The notes under the pieces were generated by a model. That model worked only from the letters and a program-made list of their open reading frames with translations, ran no database searches and was not told where the DNA came from. A stretch of DNA of 64,000 bases from Brevibacterium permense (GTDB taxonomy: Bacteria; Actinomycetota; Actinomycetes; Actinomycetales; Brevibacteriaceae): assembly GCF_013280495.1 (NCBI RefSeq), contig NZ_JABSSX010000001.1, forward strand, positions 1-64,000. Reading direction: 5' to 3'. A program made the translations under genes and the position numbers. Positions 26,484 through 34,496 of the stretch are shown one piece after another (position 1 is the first letter of the stretch; the number at the start of each line of letters is the position of its first letter).

Positions 26484-27869
26484 GTGATTGGCTCAACCGC
26501 ATACCTCGTGACGCTTCTCTTCGCGTCGATCGCGCTGCTCATCCTCCTCATCAACTGGAAGACGAAGCTGCATCCGTTCCTCGCTCTCCTCATCACTTCC
26601 GCCGTGACGGCACTGGCCGCCGGTGAGGAGATCGGCAAGATTCCGGAGACGATCGCCGCCGGAGCCGGCGACACCCTCGGCGAGACCGGTGTCGTCGTCG
26701 CCCTCGGAGCGATGCTCGGACGGCTTTTGGCCGACAGCGGTGCCATCCAGCGGATCGCGAACCTCGTCATCGAGCACTCCTCGCCGAAGGCCGCACCGTG
26801 GATCATGACGGGAGTCGCCTTCATCATCGGCATCCCGATGTTCTTCGAGGTCGGCCTCGTCGTCCTCATCCCGGTCATCTACGCGGTCGCCTCGCAGCTG
26901 GAGAAGAAGACCGGGCAGAAGAAGCTGTGGTACCTGCGCATCCTCGTCCCCGCGATCGCCGCGCTCGCCTGCCTCCACGGCATGGTTCCGCCCCATCCGG
27001 GACCGCTCATCGCTGTATCCGGACTCGACGCGAACGTCGGAATGACCATCGGCCTCGGGCTCGTCTGTGCGATTCCCACCGTCATCCTCGCCGGCCCGGT
27101 CTACGCCCGCTGGATCGCCCCACGAGTCAAACTCGAACCGACTCCTGAGCTCATCGACCAGTACACCGGAGCCCGCGCCGAGGTGGACCAGAAGGAACTG
27201 CGAACGATTCCCGTCTGGCTCGCCTTCGTCACCGTCCTCGTCCCCGTCGTGCTCATGCTCGTGCACACCGTGGTGCAGCTCGTGGCACCGGAGTCAGTGT
27301 TCGAACCCGTCGCCGAGGTGATCGGCAACCCGATCATCGCCATGCTGGCCGGAGTCGTCTTCGCCGCCATCGCACTCGGTTGGACCTCGGGAATGGGCGG
27401 CGAGCGGATCCGCAGCTCCTTCGGAGACAGCCTCAAGTCGATCGCCGGAGTTATCCTCATCATCGGCGGCGGTGGTGCCTTCAACGAGGTGCTGGGGGAC
27501 TCGGGCATCGGCGACGCCGTCGTCGGCGCGACCTCTCACCTGGAGATGAACCTCATCCTGCTCGGCTGGTTCATCGGCATCCTGCTGTCGTTCGCCACCG
27601 GATCGGCGACCGTCGGAATCACCTCGGCCACCGGCATCGTCGCACCTCTCATCGGTGATCACTCCGGGGCCTACGTGTCTCTGCTCGTCATTGCGATCGG
27701 CTCGGGATCGATCGGTCTGAACTGGGTCAACCATGCGGGATTCTGGTTCGTCAAGGAAAGCTTCGGCATGACGATCGGTCAGGCGACGAAGACTCACATG
27801 ATGGTCCAGACCCTCGTCAGCGTCTTCGGCCTGATCTTCGCCTTCCTGCTCTCACTGCTCTTCGTCTGA
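26484..27869 (+). CDS. GntP family gluconate:H+ symporter
   Basis: 461 residues, about 12 membrane segments, GTG start. GntP landmarks: GVVVALGAMLGRLLADSGAI, PMFFEVGLVVLIPVIYAV, HGMVPPHPGPLIAV and GSGSIGLNWVNHAGFWFVKE. Imports gluconate or a related sugar acid with protons. No gluconate kinase is adjacent; the next genes form an amino-sugar operon, so a related substrate is possible. Followed by a GC-rich stretch (GGGCCGCCGCCGGCCCGGCC) that may terminate it. Confidence 0.92.
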   Translation: MIGSTAYLVTLLFASIALLILLINWKTKLHPFLALLITSAVTALAAGEEIGKIPETIAAGAGDTLGETGVVVALGAMLGRLLADSGAIQRIANLVIEHSSPKAAPWIMTGVAFIIGIPMFFEVGLVVLIPVIYAVASQLEKKTGQKKLWYLRILVPAIAALACLHGMVPPHPGPLIAVSGLDANVGMTIGLGLVCAIPTVILAGPVYARWIAPRVKLEPTPELIDQYTGARAEVDQKELRTIPVWLAFVTVLVPVVLMLVHTVVQLVAPESVFEPVAEVIGNPIIAMLAGVVFAAIALGWTSGMGGERIRSSFGDSLKSIAGVILIIGGGGAFNEVLGDSGIGDAVVGATSHLEMNLILLGWFIGILLSFATGSATVGITSATGIVAPLIGDHSGAYVSLLVIAIGSGSIGLNWVNHAGFWFVKESFGMTIGQATKTHMMVQTLVSVFGLIFAFLLSLLFV

Positions 27870-27997
27870 CGGGCCGCCGCCGGCCCGGCCGCCGCCCGTC
27901 AGCCCGGCCTCTGACCGCCCGCCCTCTGCTCGCCGATTTCTGCCGATCAAGCCGGAGCGCCGATATGTCATGGTCGACGACGCCATATTCGCGGCGC

Positions 27998-28050
27998 CGC
28001 TTGATCGAGGGAAGGGAGCGCTTGAAAGTGAGCGAGCGCTTGATCGAAGG
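27998..28050. repeat. Three direct repeats upstream of the GntR operon
   Basis: CGCTTGATCGAGG (27998-28010), GCGCTTGA (28018-28025) and GCGCTTGATCGAAGG (28036-28050) lie 20 and 18 bases apart, close to two helical turns. They could be an operator array or a degenerate tandem repeat. The rest of the 270-base gap holds the GntR operator. Confidence 0.55.
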
Positions 28051-28091
28051 CACGGGGATCACTCTGTTCGAGGGGCCAGCCATCACAAAAT

Positions 28092-28104
28092 AGACCAGTG
28101 GTCT
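28092..28104. promoter_or_regulatory. Palindromic operator of the GntR/UTRA regulator
   Basis: AGACCAGTGGTCT is a perfect 13-base palindrome around a central G, 36 bases before the regulator start. It is built from the GGTCT/AGACC half-sites that HutC-subfamily GntR proteins (DasR, NagR) recognise as ACTGGTCTAGACCACT. Autoregulation of the downstream operon is inferred. Confidence 0.65.
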
Positions 28105-28139
28105 TGATTTAGTGGTGTGTCCTGTGCCTCAATGGTGGT

Positions 28140-28916
28140 GTGACGAAATTCCATGCCATCCGCGACCAGCTCCTCGACCGTCTCGAGGACATGGCCGCCG
28201 GTGAGCAGTTCCCTCCGGAACGGCAGCTCGCCGAGACGCTCGGCATCTCGCGGATGACCCTGCGCCGCGCCATCGACGAACTCGTCGCCAAGGGCATGGT
28301 CCGCAGGCGGCACGGCACGGGTGTCTTCGCACTCGGTCCGAAACTCGACCAACCGCTGGCCGCGAGCTCCTTCACCGAGGATATGCTCGCCCGCGGGATG
28401 CGTCCCGGGTCCCATATCCTCAGCTTCGACGTCGCCGAGGCGGGCGCGCACATCGCTCGTCGACTCCACATCTCCGAAGACGACGACGTCATCGCGATCC
28501 TGCGTCTGCGCCTGGCCGACGACGAACCGATCGCTCTCGAAGAACTCCACGTCCCCTCGGCTCTCGTTCCGGGGCTGAGTCCAGGCGACCTCGAGGACCA
28601 GTCCTTCTACGATCTGCTGAGCCGAAACTTCGGCATCCGCCTCAATCACAGCGTGCAGACGATCGAACCGACCCTCCTCGATGCCAGCGAAGCGCACCAC
28701 CTCGGCGTTGAAGAGCTCTCACCTGCGCTGCTGTTCGAACGCATCTCCCGCGGTGCCGATGACCGCCCCTTCGAGTTCGTCCGCTCCGTCTACAGAGGCG
28801 ACCGTTACAAGGTCCGCACCGAACTCACCGTCCCCGCCCCCGCGGCCGCCGGAGCCGTCCCAGCCGTGCCCGCAACCGCCACCGTCCACGACCCCACTGG
28901 AGGGGTGCAGCCATGA
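28140..28916 (+). CDS. GntR family regulator (HutC/UTRA subfamily) of the amino-sugar operon
   Basis: 258 residues, GTG start. Winged helix-turn-helix at residues ~1-70 (RDQLLDRLEDMAAGEQFPPE; LAETLGISRMTLRRAIDEL; GMVRRRHGTGVFAL), UTRA effector domain ~85-235 (SFTEDMLARGMRPGSHILSF; VIAILRLRLADDEPIALEEL; PALLFERISRGADDRPFEF). This subfamily binds phosphorylated amino sugars or related metabolites. A palindromic operator lies just upstream and the stop overlaps the anmK start by four bases, so it almost certainly controls its own operon. Likely effector GlcNAc-6P or MurNAc-6P (inference). Confidence 0.93.
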   Translation: MTKFHAIRDQLLDRLEDMAAGEQFPPERQLAETLGISRMTLRRAIDELVAKGMVRRRHGTGVFALGPKLDQPLAASSFTEDMLARGMRPGSHILSFDVAEAGAHIARRLHISEDDDVIAILRLRLADDEPIALEELHVPSALVPGLSPGDLEDQSFYDLLSRNFGIRLNHSVQTIEPTLLDASEAHHLGVEELSPALLFERISRGADDRPFEFVRSVYRGDRYKVRTELTVPAPAAAGAVPAVPATATVHDPTGGVQP

Positions 28917-30136
28917 TCATCGCCGGCCTCATGACCGGAACCTCCGCCGACGGTCTCGACCTCGTCATCGCCGAGTTCCGACCCGACCCCATCAGCGACA
29001 CGGAACCCACCCCCAGTTTCGACCTCGTCGGCGCGGACCCCACCACCCTGACCGTGCGGATCCTCGCCGAACGCGAAACCCCGTTCGACGACCGACTCTC
29101 CGCCGACATTCTTCGCCTTCTCGAACCGGCAGATCTGCCGTTGTCAGTGGTCAGCAGCGTCGACGCGCGGCTCGGCCGGTTCTGCGCCGACGCCCTGTCC
29201 GAACTCTGTGCCGACCACGACCTGGCCCCTGACCTCGTCGTCAGTCACGGACAGACTGTCCGCCACGACATCACCGACGGGCAGGTCACTTCGAGCCTCC
29301 AGCTGGGACAGCCGGCCTTCATCGCAGAACGACTCGGTGTTCCCGTGCTCTCCGATGTCCGCTCCCGCGATGTCGCTGCAGGGGGACAGGGCGCACCACT
29401 CGTCGGGCTGCTCGACTCCCTCCTGCTCTTCGACGCCGAGGCGCCGACCGCGGTGCTCAATCTCGGCGGAATCGCGAACATCACTGTCATCGCACCAGGC
29501 CACGATCCCATCGCCTTCGACACCGGCCCGGCCAACGCCCTCATCGACATCCTCGCCCGCCGCATCACCGACGGCCGGCAGAGCTTTGACCGCGACGGCG
29601 CGCTCGCCGCCGCAGGCACCGTCGACAAGGACCTGCTCGCCGAGTTCCTCACCGAGCCCTTCTACGCACGACCCGCCCCGAAATCGACGGGCAAGGAACT
29701 CTTTCACGCCGCCTACCTCGACTCACACCTCGAATCCCACCCCCACCTCGGCGAGCATGATCAGATCGCCACGGTCACGGCGTTGACCGCGCACACGATC
29801 GCAGAGGCGGTCCGAGACCACGAGGTCACCACCGTCATCGCCTCGGGAGGTGGGACGCGGAATCCGGAGCTGATGCGCCGCCTCGGCGAGGAATTGGGTG
29901 ACGGTGTCACCCTCACGAGCACGGACGCTGCTTTCGGGCTGCCGGAAGGCAGCAAAGAAGCGCTGCTCATGGCACTCATCGGATGGCTGAGCTGGCACGG
30001 ACTCGACGGCACGCAGCCGAGTCTGACCGGGGCGATCGGACCGCGCATCGCGGGTCGGTTCACTCCCGGTGACGGACCGCTGCGGCTGCCCGAACCCCTC
30101 CACCGACGACCCGCTCGGTTGAGACTCACGGACTGA
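28913..30136 (+). CDS. anmK: Anhydro-N-acetylmuramic acid kinase
   Basis: 407 residues. AnmK signatures: LMTGTSADGLDLVIAEF at the N-terminus, LVVSHGQTVRHD, GAPLVGLLDSLLL, VLNLGGIANIT and FDTGPANALIDIL, and ASGGGTRNPELM near the end. It hydrolyses the anhydro bond of 1,6-anhydroMurNAc and phosphorylates it to MurNAc-6-phosphate in the cytosol. ATG follows GGAGGGG. Coupled to the regulator in front of it and followed by a transporter, MurQ and a kinase: a peptidoglycan-sugar recovery operon. Confidence 0.95.
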   Translation: MIIAGLMTGTSADGLDLVIAEFRPDPISDTEPTPSFDLVGADPTTLTVRILAERETPFDDRLSADILRLLEPADLPLSVVSSVDARLGRFCADALSELCADHDLAPDLVVSHGQTVRHDITDGQVTSSLQLGQPAFIAERLGVPVLSDVRSRDVAAGGQGAPLVGLLDSLLLFDAEAPTAVLNLGGIANITVIAPGHDPIAFDTGPANALIDILARRITDGRQSFDRDGALAAAGTVDKDLLAEFLTEPFYARPAPKSTGKELFHAAYLDSHLESHPHLGEHDQIATVTALTAHTIAEAVRDHEVTTVIASGGGTRNPELMRRLGEELGDGVTLTSTDAAFGLPEGSKEALLMALIGWLSWHGLDGTQPSLTGAIGPRIAGRFTPGDGPLRLPEPLHRRPARLRLTD

Positions 30137-30239
30137 ACCGCGGCCGCCACCGGCAACGCCCGCCCGGCCACACAAACGAACGCACCTCCTGACCACCGAC
30201 CACCCGACACACTCCACACCCCCCAACAAGGAGAGACCA

Positions 30240-31748
30240 ATGCAGATCATCGACCTCCTGGTGATCATCGCCTATCTCGTCGCAACGGCGTGGCTGGGAC
30301 TGGCACTGAGCGGCAAACAGAGCAGCCTCAAGGGCTACTTCCTGGGCGGGCGCGACCTGCCGTGGTGGGCCGTCTGCCTGTCCGTCGTCGCCACCGAGAC
30401 GAGCGCGCTGACCGTCATCGGCATCCCCGTCATGAGCTACCTCGGCGACCTCAACTACCTGCAGCTCGGACTCGGCTACATCGTCGGCCGTGTCATCGTC
30501 GCCTACTTCATGCTGCCGCGCTACTACGACGGTGAGATGATCACCGCGTACGCCTACCTGGGCAAACGTTTCGGCCAGTCGACGCAGACCACGGGCGGCG
30601 TGACCTTCCTCTTCACCCGACTGCTCGCCGACGGCATCCGTGTGCTCGCCGCGGCCATCCCGCTCAAGGTCATCCTCGACGGGCTCGGAATCCACACGAA
30701 CTACTTCGTCATCATCGTCGTCCTCTCCCTGGTCACGATCGTGTACACGTTCATCGGCGGCATCAAGGCTGTCGTCTGGGTCGATGTCGCGCAGATGATC
30801 CTCTACGTCCTCGGCGGGATCCTCGCGATCATCATCATCACGGGATCGATCGGCGGCGGATGGTTCGCCGAGGCGTTCGAGGCCGGAAAGACGAACATCT
30901 TCGTCTTCGAGGGCAACCCGATCTCCGCGGACACCTCGTTCATTCCGTCGGTTCTCGGCGGTGCCGTGTTCGCGATGGCCTCGCACGGTTCCGATCAGCT
31001 CATCGTGCAGCGGCTGCTCTCGTGCCGGTCGAAGCTCGAGGCGCAGAAGGCCCTCATCACCTCCGGATTCGTCGTGGTCGTCCAGTTCGCGATCTTCCTC
31101 GCCGTCGGTCTGGCTCTCTGGGCGTACTACGATCACGCGCTGCCCGCGGATCTCGGCCTGACCCGCGACGACGAAATCTTCCCGCTGTTCATCATCGAAG
31201 GGCTGCCCACGGGAATCTCCGGACTGCTGCTGGCAGGCATCCTCGCCGCCGCGATGTCGACGCTGTCCTCGTCGCTGTCGGCCCTGTCGTCCTCGACGGT
31301 CAACGACGTCTACGCGAAGCTCAAGCGCACCCCGATGACCGACGAGCAGGGATTCAAGGTCGGCCGTTGGGCGACGATCGGCTGGGGGATTGCCTTCATC
31401 CTGCCGGCCACGGTCTTCGAATCCGACTCCGGCAACATCGTCATCCTCGCCCTCGGAATCGCCGGCATCACCTACGGCGGTCTGCTCGGTGCGTTCGTCT
31501 TCGGCATCGTCAACAAACGGGCCCGAGCTGTCGACGCGAACATCGCCTTCGCCCTGGCAGTGGCCGTCAACGCGTTCTTCTTCGTCATGGAGAAGTACGT
31601 CACCGGTGAAGTGTGGGTGGCGTGGCAGTGGTACCCGCTGCTCGGCGTCATCGTCACCTTCATCGTCGGCGGCCTGCTCGGTCTGCGCCACACGACCAAA
31701 GTCGAAGAACCCACCATCGCCGAGGCGGAAGGAAGCCCCCGTCCATGA
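30240..31748 (+). CDS. Sodium:solute symporter (SSS family), candidate MurNAc/anhydroMurNAc importer
   Basis: 502 residues, about 13 membrane segments, start after AAGGAGAGACCA. SSS motifs: LKGYFLGGRDLPWWAVCLSV, VATETSALTVIGIP (Na2-site Ser/Thr region), GDLNYLQLGLGYIVGR, FIGGIKAVVWVD, and GLLLAGILAAAMSTLSSSLS. Its position between anmK and murQ, overlapping murQ by four bases, argues for uptake of MurNAc, anhydroMurNAc or a sialic-acid-like amino sugar. Well-studied importers for these sugars are MurP (PTS) and AmpG (MFS); an SSS carrier in this role is an inference from context. Confidence 0.92.
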   Translation: MQIIDLLVIIAYLVATAWLGLALSGKQSSLKGYFLGGRDLPWWAVCLSVVATETSALTVIGIPVMSYLGDLNYLQLGLGYIVGRVIVAYFMLPRYYDGEMITAYAYLGKRFGQSTQTTGGVTFLFTRLLADGIRVLAAAIPLKVILDGLGIHTNYFVIIVVLSLVTIVYTFIGGIKAVVWVDVAQMILYVLGGILAIIIITGSIGGGWFAEAFEAGKTNIFVFEGNPISADTSFIPSVLGGAVFAMASHGSDQLIVQRLLSCRSKLEAQKALITSGFVVVVQFAIFLAVGLALWAYYDHALPADLGLTRDDEIFPLFIIEGLPTGISGLLLAGILAAAMSTLSSSLSALSSSTVNDVYAKLKRTPMTDEQGFKVGRWATIGWGIAFILPATVFESDSGNIVILALGIAGITYGGLLGAFVFGIVNKRARAVDANIAFALAVAVNAFFFVMEKYVTGEVWVAWQWYPLLGVIVTFIVGGLLGLRHTTKVEEPTIAEAEGSPRP

Positions 31749-32791
31749 CCTCCTCCCAGCCGGGCTCAGCCCGCCCGACCCCGCCGACGTCGGAAACGGC
31801 AGCGCCGTCGGCCGGTCGGCCGCTGTCGCCGACCGAGCAGCGCAATCCGGCCAGCTCGGGCCTAGACGACCTCGACACCCTCGGGGTGCTCAAGGTTCTC
31901 AACGCCGAAGACCACGGTGTCATCGACGCGGTCGCCGCGGCCCTGCCGCAGCTGGCCGAACTCGTCGACATTGCCGCTGACCGCATGCGCCGAGGCGGCC
32001 GAGTCCACTACTTCGGTGCAGGTACCTCGGGGAGGTTGGGCGTCCTCGATGCGAGCGAACTCCTGCCGACGTTCAACCTCGAACCGGGCCGGGTCATCGG
32101 GCACATCGCCGGTGGTCAGGCTGCTTTGGTCAATGCGGTGGAGAACGCCGAGGACTCCGGGGCTGACGGATCCGCGGCCGGCGCCGAGCTCGGACCTGAT
32201 GATGTGGCCATCGGCATCGCCGCGAGCGGGTCGACCCCGTACGTCGGCGGGGCGCTCGACGCGGCGCGAGCCAACGGCGCCCACGCTGTGCTCATCTCGA
32301 ACAACCCGCACGCCGCTCCGGCCGACAAGGCCGATGACCACATCGTGCTCGACACCGGCCCCGAGGTGATCACCGGATCGACCAGGCTCAAGGCCGGCAC
32401 CGCCCAGAAGCTCACCCTCAACGGGTTCTCGACCGCGCTCATGGTCGCTCTCGGCCGGACCTGGGACAACCTCATGGTCTCCGTCGTTGCGACGAACGCG
32501 AAGCTGCGCGAACGCATCGTGCGCATCCTCCGCGAGGCCGCCGACCTGGGAGACGCCGACGCGCGAGCCCTGCTCGAGCGCTGCGAGGGTGATCTCAAGA
32601 CCGCCATCGTCGTCTCCTTCACCGAGGCGGCCCCTGCCCTGGCCGCGTCGACCTTGGAGTCCCATGACGGATCGGTCAGAGCCGCGATCGCCGAGCTTGT
32701 CCGCGCGGGCGCATCGTCCGATGTTGGAGCCGGCTCCGGACAGGAAGATTCCGGCCAGGACAACCCTGGGCCGGGTGCTGTGGGCGCATGA
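31745..32791 (+). CDS. murQ: N-acetylmuramic acid 6-phosphate etherase
   Basis: 348 residues from ATG 31745, behind GGAAGGAAG inside the end of the symporter gene. SIS domain with YFGAGTSGRLGVLDASELL, IAGGQAALVNAVENAEDSG, AIGIAASGSTPYVGGALD and GPEVITGSTRLKAGTAQK; the Glu of DASE and the Glu in VENAED occupy the known active-site region. It cleaves the lactyl ether of MurNAc-6P to GlcNAc-6P and D-lactate. The Ala/Gly-rich C-terminal ~25 residues lie beyond the usual family end. The stop overlaps the kinase start. Confidence 0.95.
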   Translation: MTSSQPGSARPTPPTSETAAPSAGRPLSPTEQRNPASSGLDDLDTLGVLKVLNAEDHGVIDAVAAALPQLAELVDIAADRMRRGGRVHYFGAGTSGRLGVLDASELLPTFNLEPGRVIGHIAGGQAALVNAVENAEDSGADGSAAGAELGPDDVAIGIAASGSTPYVGGALDAARANGAHAVLISNNPHAAPADKADDHIVLDTGPEVITGSTRLKAGTAQKLTLNGFSTALMVALGRTWDNLMVSVVATNAKLRERIVRILREAADLGDADARALLERCEGDLKTAIVVSFTEAAPALAASTLESHDGSVRAAIAELVRAGASSDVGAGSGQEDSGQDNPGPGAVGA

Positions 32792-33867
32792 GCCTGATCC
32801 TCGGCCTCGATATCGGCGGTACCGGCAGCCGTGCCGCGCTCGGTGAGTTCGGCGACGTATCTGACCAGCGGGGCAATGTCGCCGGCGGAACACACGCCGC
32901 CGCCGGTGCGGGCTCCGTCGCACCCGTCGTCGACCAGATCGACGGACCGCGCATCACGATCGGGCAGAGCGGCAGCACTGTTCTCGACGTCATCCGAGAA
33001 CTCGTGAAGTCGGCCGCCGATACCTGGTCGGAGCGATTCTCCGAGGTGGCCGGCATCGGCATCGGCGCGACCGGCATCGCCTCTTTCGCCGAGGATCCTG
33101 CCGAAGTCCTCGCGAAGATCTCGTCCGAGCACGGCGTGCCGGCCGTCGCGGCCATCGATGCTGTCACCGCCCACCTCGGTGCCCTGGGCGGTACCGGAGG
33201 AGCGATCACCGTGCTCGGCACCGGAGCGATCGCCATCGCCCATTCGGGCCCGGACGATGCCGGCCACTGGTCAGCCGAATGGTCACGAGCCGATGGCTGG
33301 GGACACCTCTTCGGCGATCGCGGGGGAGGAGCATGGCTGGGACATCATGCTCTCGAACTCGCTTTGCGCACACACGACGGAATCGACGAACGAGGTCGTG
33401 CGCTGCTTGAGACGGCAACCACACGATTCGGCCCGCCCGCCTCCTGGCCGGGACAGTTCTATACCCGCAGCGACCGGGCAGGACTGCTCGCCGAATTCGT
33501 CGTCGACATCGCCGAGACTGCTCGAGCCGGCGACACAGCATCGGCCGACCTGCTCCGCGAAGCTGGTCAGGAAGCGGCCCGCAGCGCGCTCGCCGCAGCT
33601 CGTTCCGTGCGAACTGACACTGACTCGTCAACGGTAGCCACCGAGGCCATTCCCACTTCCAACTCCGCGACCCGCATCGCTCTCACCGGGGGAGTCGCGG
33701 CCGCCGGCGATCACCTCGTCGAGGGATTCCGCGCCGAAGCCGCACGACTGGATCCGACCATCACCATCGTCGAGCCCGCAGGCGGACCGTTGGATGGGGC
33801 ACTCGCGCTCGGTCACCTCGGTGCCGGTGGGACACTGGACGCACAGGGCAAGGTCCTCTGGACCTGA
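32788..33867 (+). CDS. BadF/BadG-type amino-sugar kinase (GlcNAc/MurNAc kinase-like)
   Basis: 359 residues, ASKHA fold: LILGLDIGGTGSRAALGEFG (phosphate 1), VAGIGIGATGIASF, VTAHLGALGGTGGAITVLGT with GTGAIAIA (phosphate 2) and IALTGGVAAAGDHL (adenosine loop). WGHLFGDRGGGAWLGHHALE is typical of N-acetylglucosamine kinases of the BadF family, to which MurK of Clostridium belongs. It would phosphorylate free GlcNAc and/or MurNAc at the 6-OH, complementing AnmK. Last gene of the operon; the next gene is convergent. Confidence 0.88.
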   Translation: MSLILGLDIGGTGSRAALGEFGDVSDQRGNVAGGTHAAAGAGSVAPVVDQIDGPRITIGQSGSTVLDVIRELVKSAADTWSERFSEVAGIGIGATGIASFAEDPAEVLAKISSEHGVPAVAAIDAVTAHLGALGGTGGAITVLGTGAIAIAHSGPDDAGHWSAEWSRADGWGHLFGDRGGGAWLGHHALELALRTHDGIDERGRALLETATTRFGPPASWPGQFYTRSDRAGLLAEFVVDIAETARAGDTASADLLREAGQEAARSALAAARSVRTDTDSSTVATEAIPTSNSATRIALTGGVAAAGDHLVEGFRAEAARLDPTITIVEPAGGPLDGALALGHLGAGGTLDAQGKVLWT

Positions 33868-33874
33868 TTGGGCG

Positions 33875-34381
33875 TCAGTCGCCCCTGGCCTGCCGCACCA
33901 TCCGCACCTCGCGCACCCCGTCGTACTCGTCGGTCTTGACCGTGCCGTCGGCGACGAAGACATTCTTCACATAGAACGCCTGGGCACGGGGATTCGGATC
34001 CGCCACCCACAGCGCAGTCGTCACGGACGGGTCGATAACGGCGTCAAGGAGGTCCTGGCCGACGCCCGTGCCGTGCACGGATCGATAGGCGTAGAGAACG
34101 TAGAGATGCCGATCTTCGACGCTTCCGTCGGTTTCCGGCGGTCCGGACATGGCGATGCCGACGATCCGGCCATCGGATTCGGCGACGGCGCAGGTGAACT
34201 TCGATGGAGCCGCCTCGGCGAGGATCTGCGTCCACATCTGTCGGCGTCGATCGACGAGGTCGGGAGCGTCGAGGAGCTCGTCGGGCATGATCCCGCGGTA
34301 GGTCTCCTCCCAGGTGTCGACGTGGACGCGCGCCATGGCTTCGGCATCGGCGGGCTCGGGCGGGCGAACTGTGTGGGGCAT
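33875..34381 (-). CDS. GNAT family N-acetyltransferase
   Basis: 168 residues. GNAT motifs: VRPPEPADAEAMARVHVDTW at the start, AVAESDGRIVGIAMSG (motif D), LYVLYAYRSVHGTGVGQDLL (acetyl-CoA loop R/Q-x-x-G-x-G/A) and TALWVADPNPRAQAFYVKN (motif B). Resembles the PhnO/RimI-like phosphinothricin-type acetyltransferases that act on small amines. Ends 8 bases from the convergent kinase gene. Confidence 0.88.
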   Translation of the reverse strand: MPHTVRPPEPADAEAMARVHVDTWEETYRGIMPDELLDAPDLVDRRRQMWTQILAEAAPSKFTCAVAESDGRIVGIAMSGPPETDGSVEDRHLYVLYAYRSVHGTGVGQDLLDAVIDPSVTTALWVADPNPRAQAFYVKNVFVADGTVKTDEYDGVREVRMVRQARGD

Positions 34382-34496
34382 GTCTGGATGCTACCGGCCG
34401 ACGCAGCCAGGAAGATCGGTCGCCGGCACGAAATATTCACCTAACCTGCATCTGCCGACAAACAGCTGTCCAGCGGGGCCACCCAGGATCGAGAGA

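Noticed and set aside
30126-31691. 521-codon minus-strand frame
   Set aside because: Asp/Arg/Glu-rich shadow of the sodium symporter gene.
28140-33867. Sialic acid catabolic operon
   Set aside because: SSS carriers can import sialic acid, but NanA, NanK and NanE homologues are missing, while AnmK and MurQ point to MurNAc.
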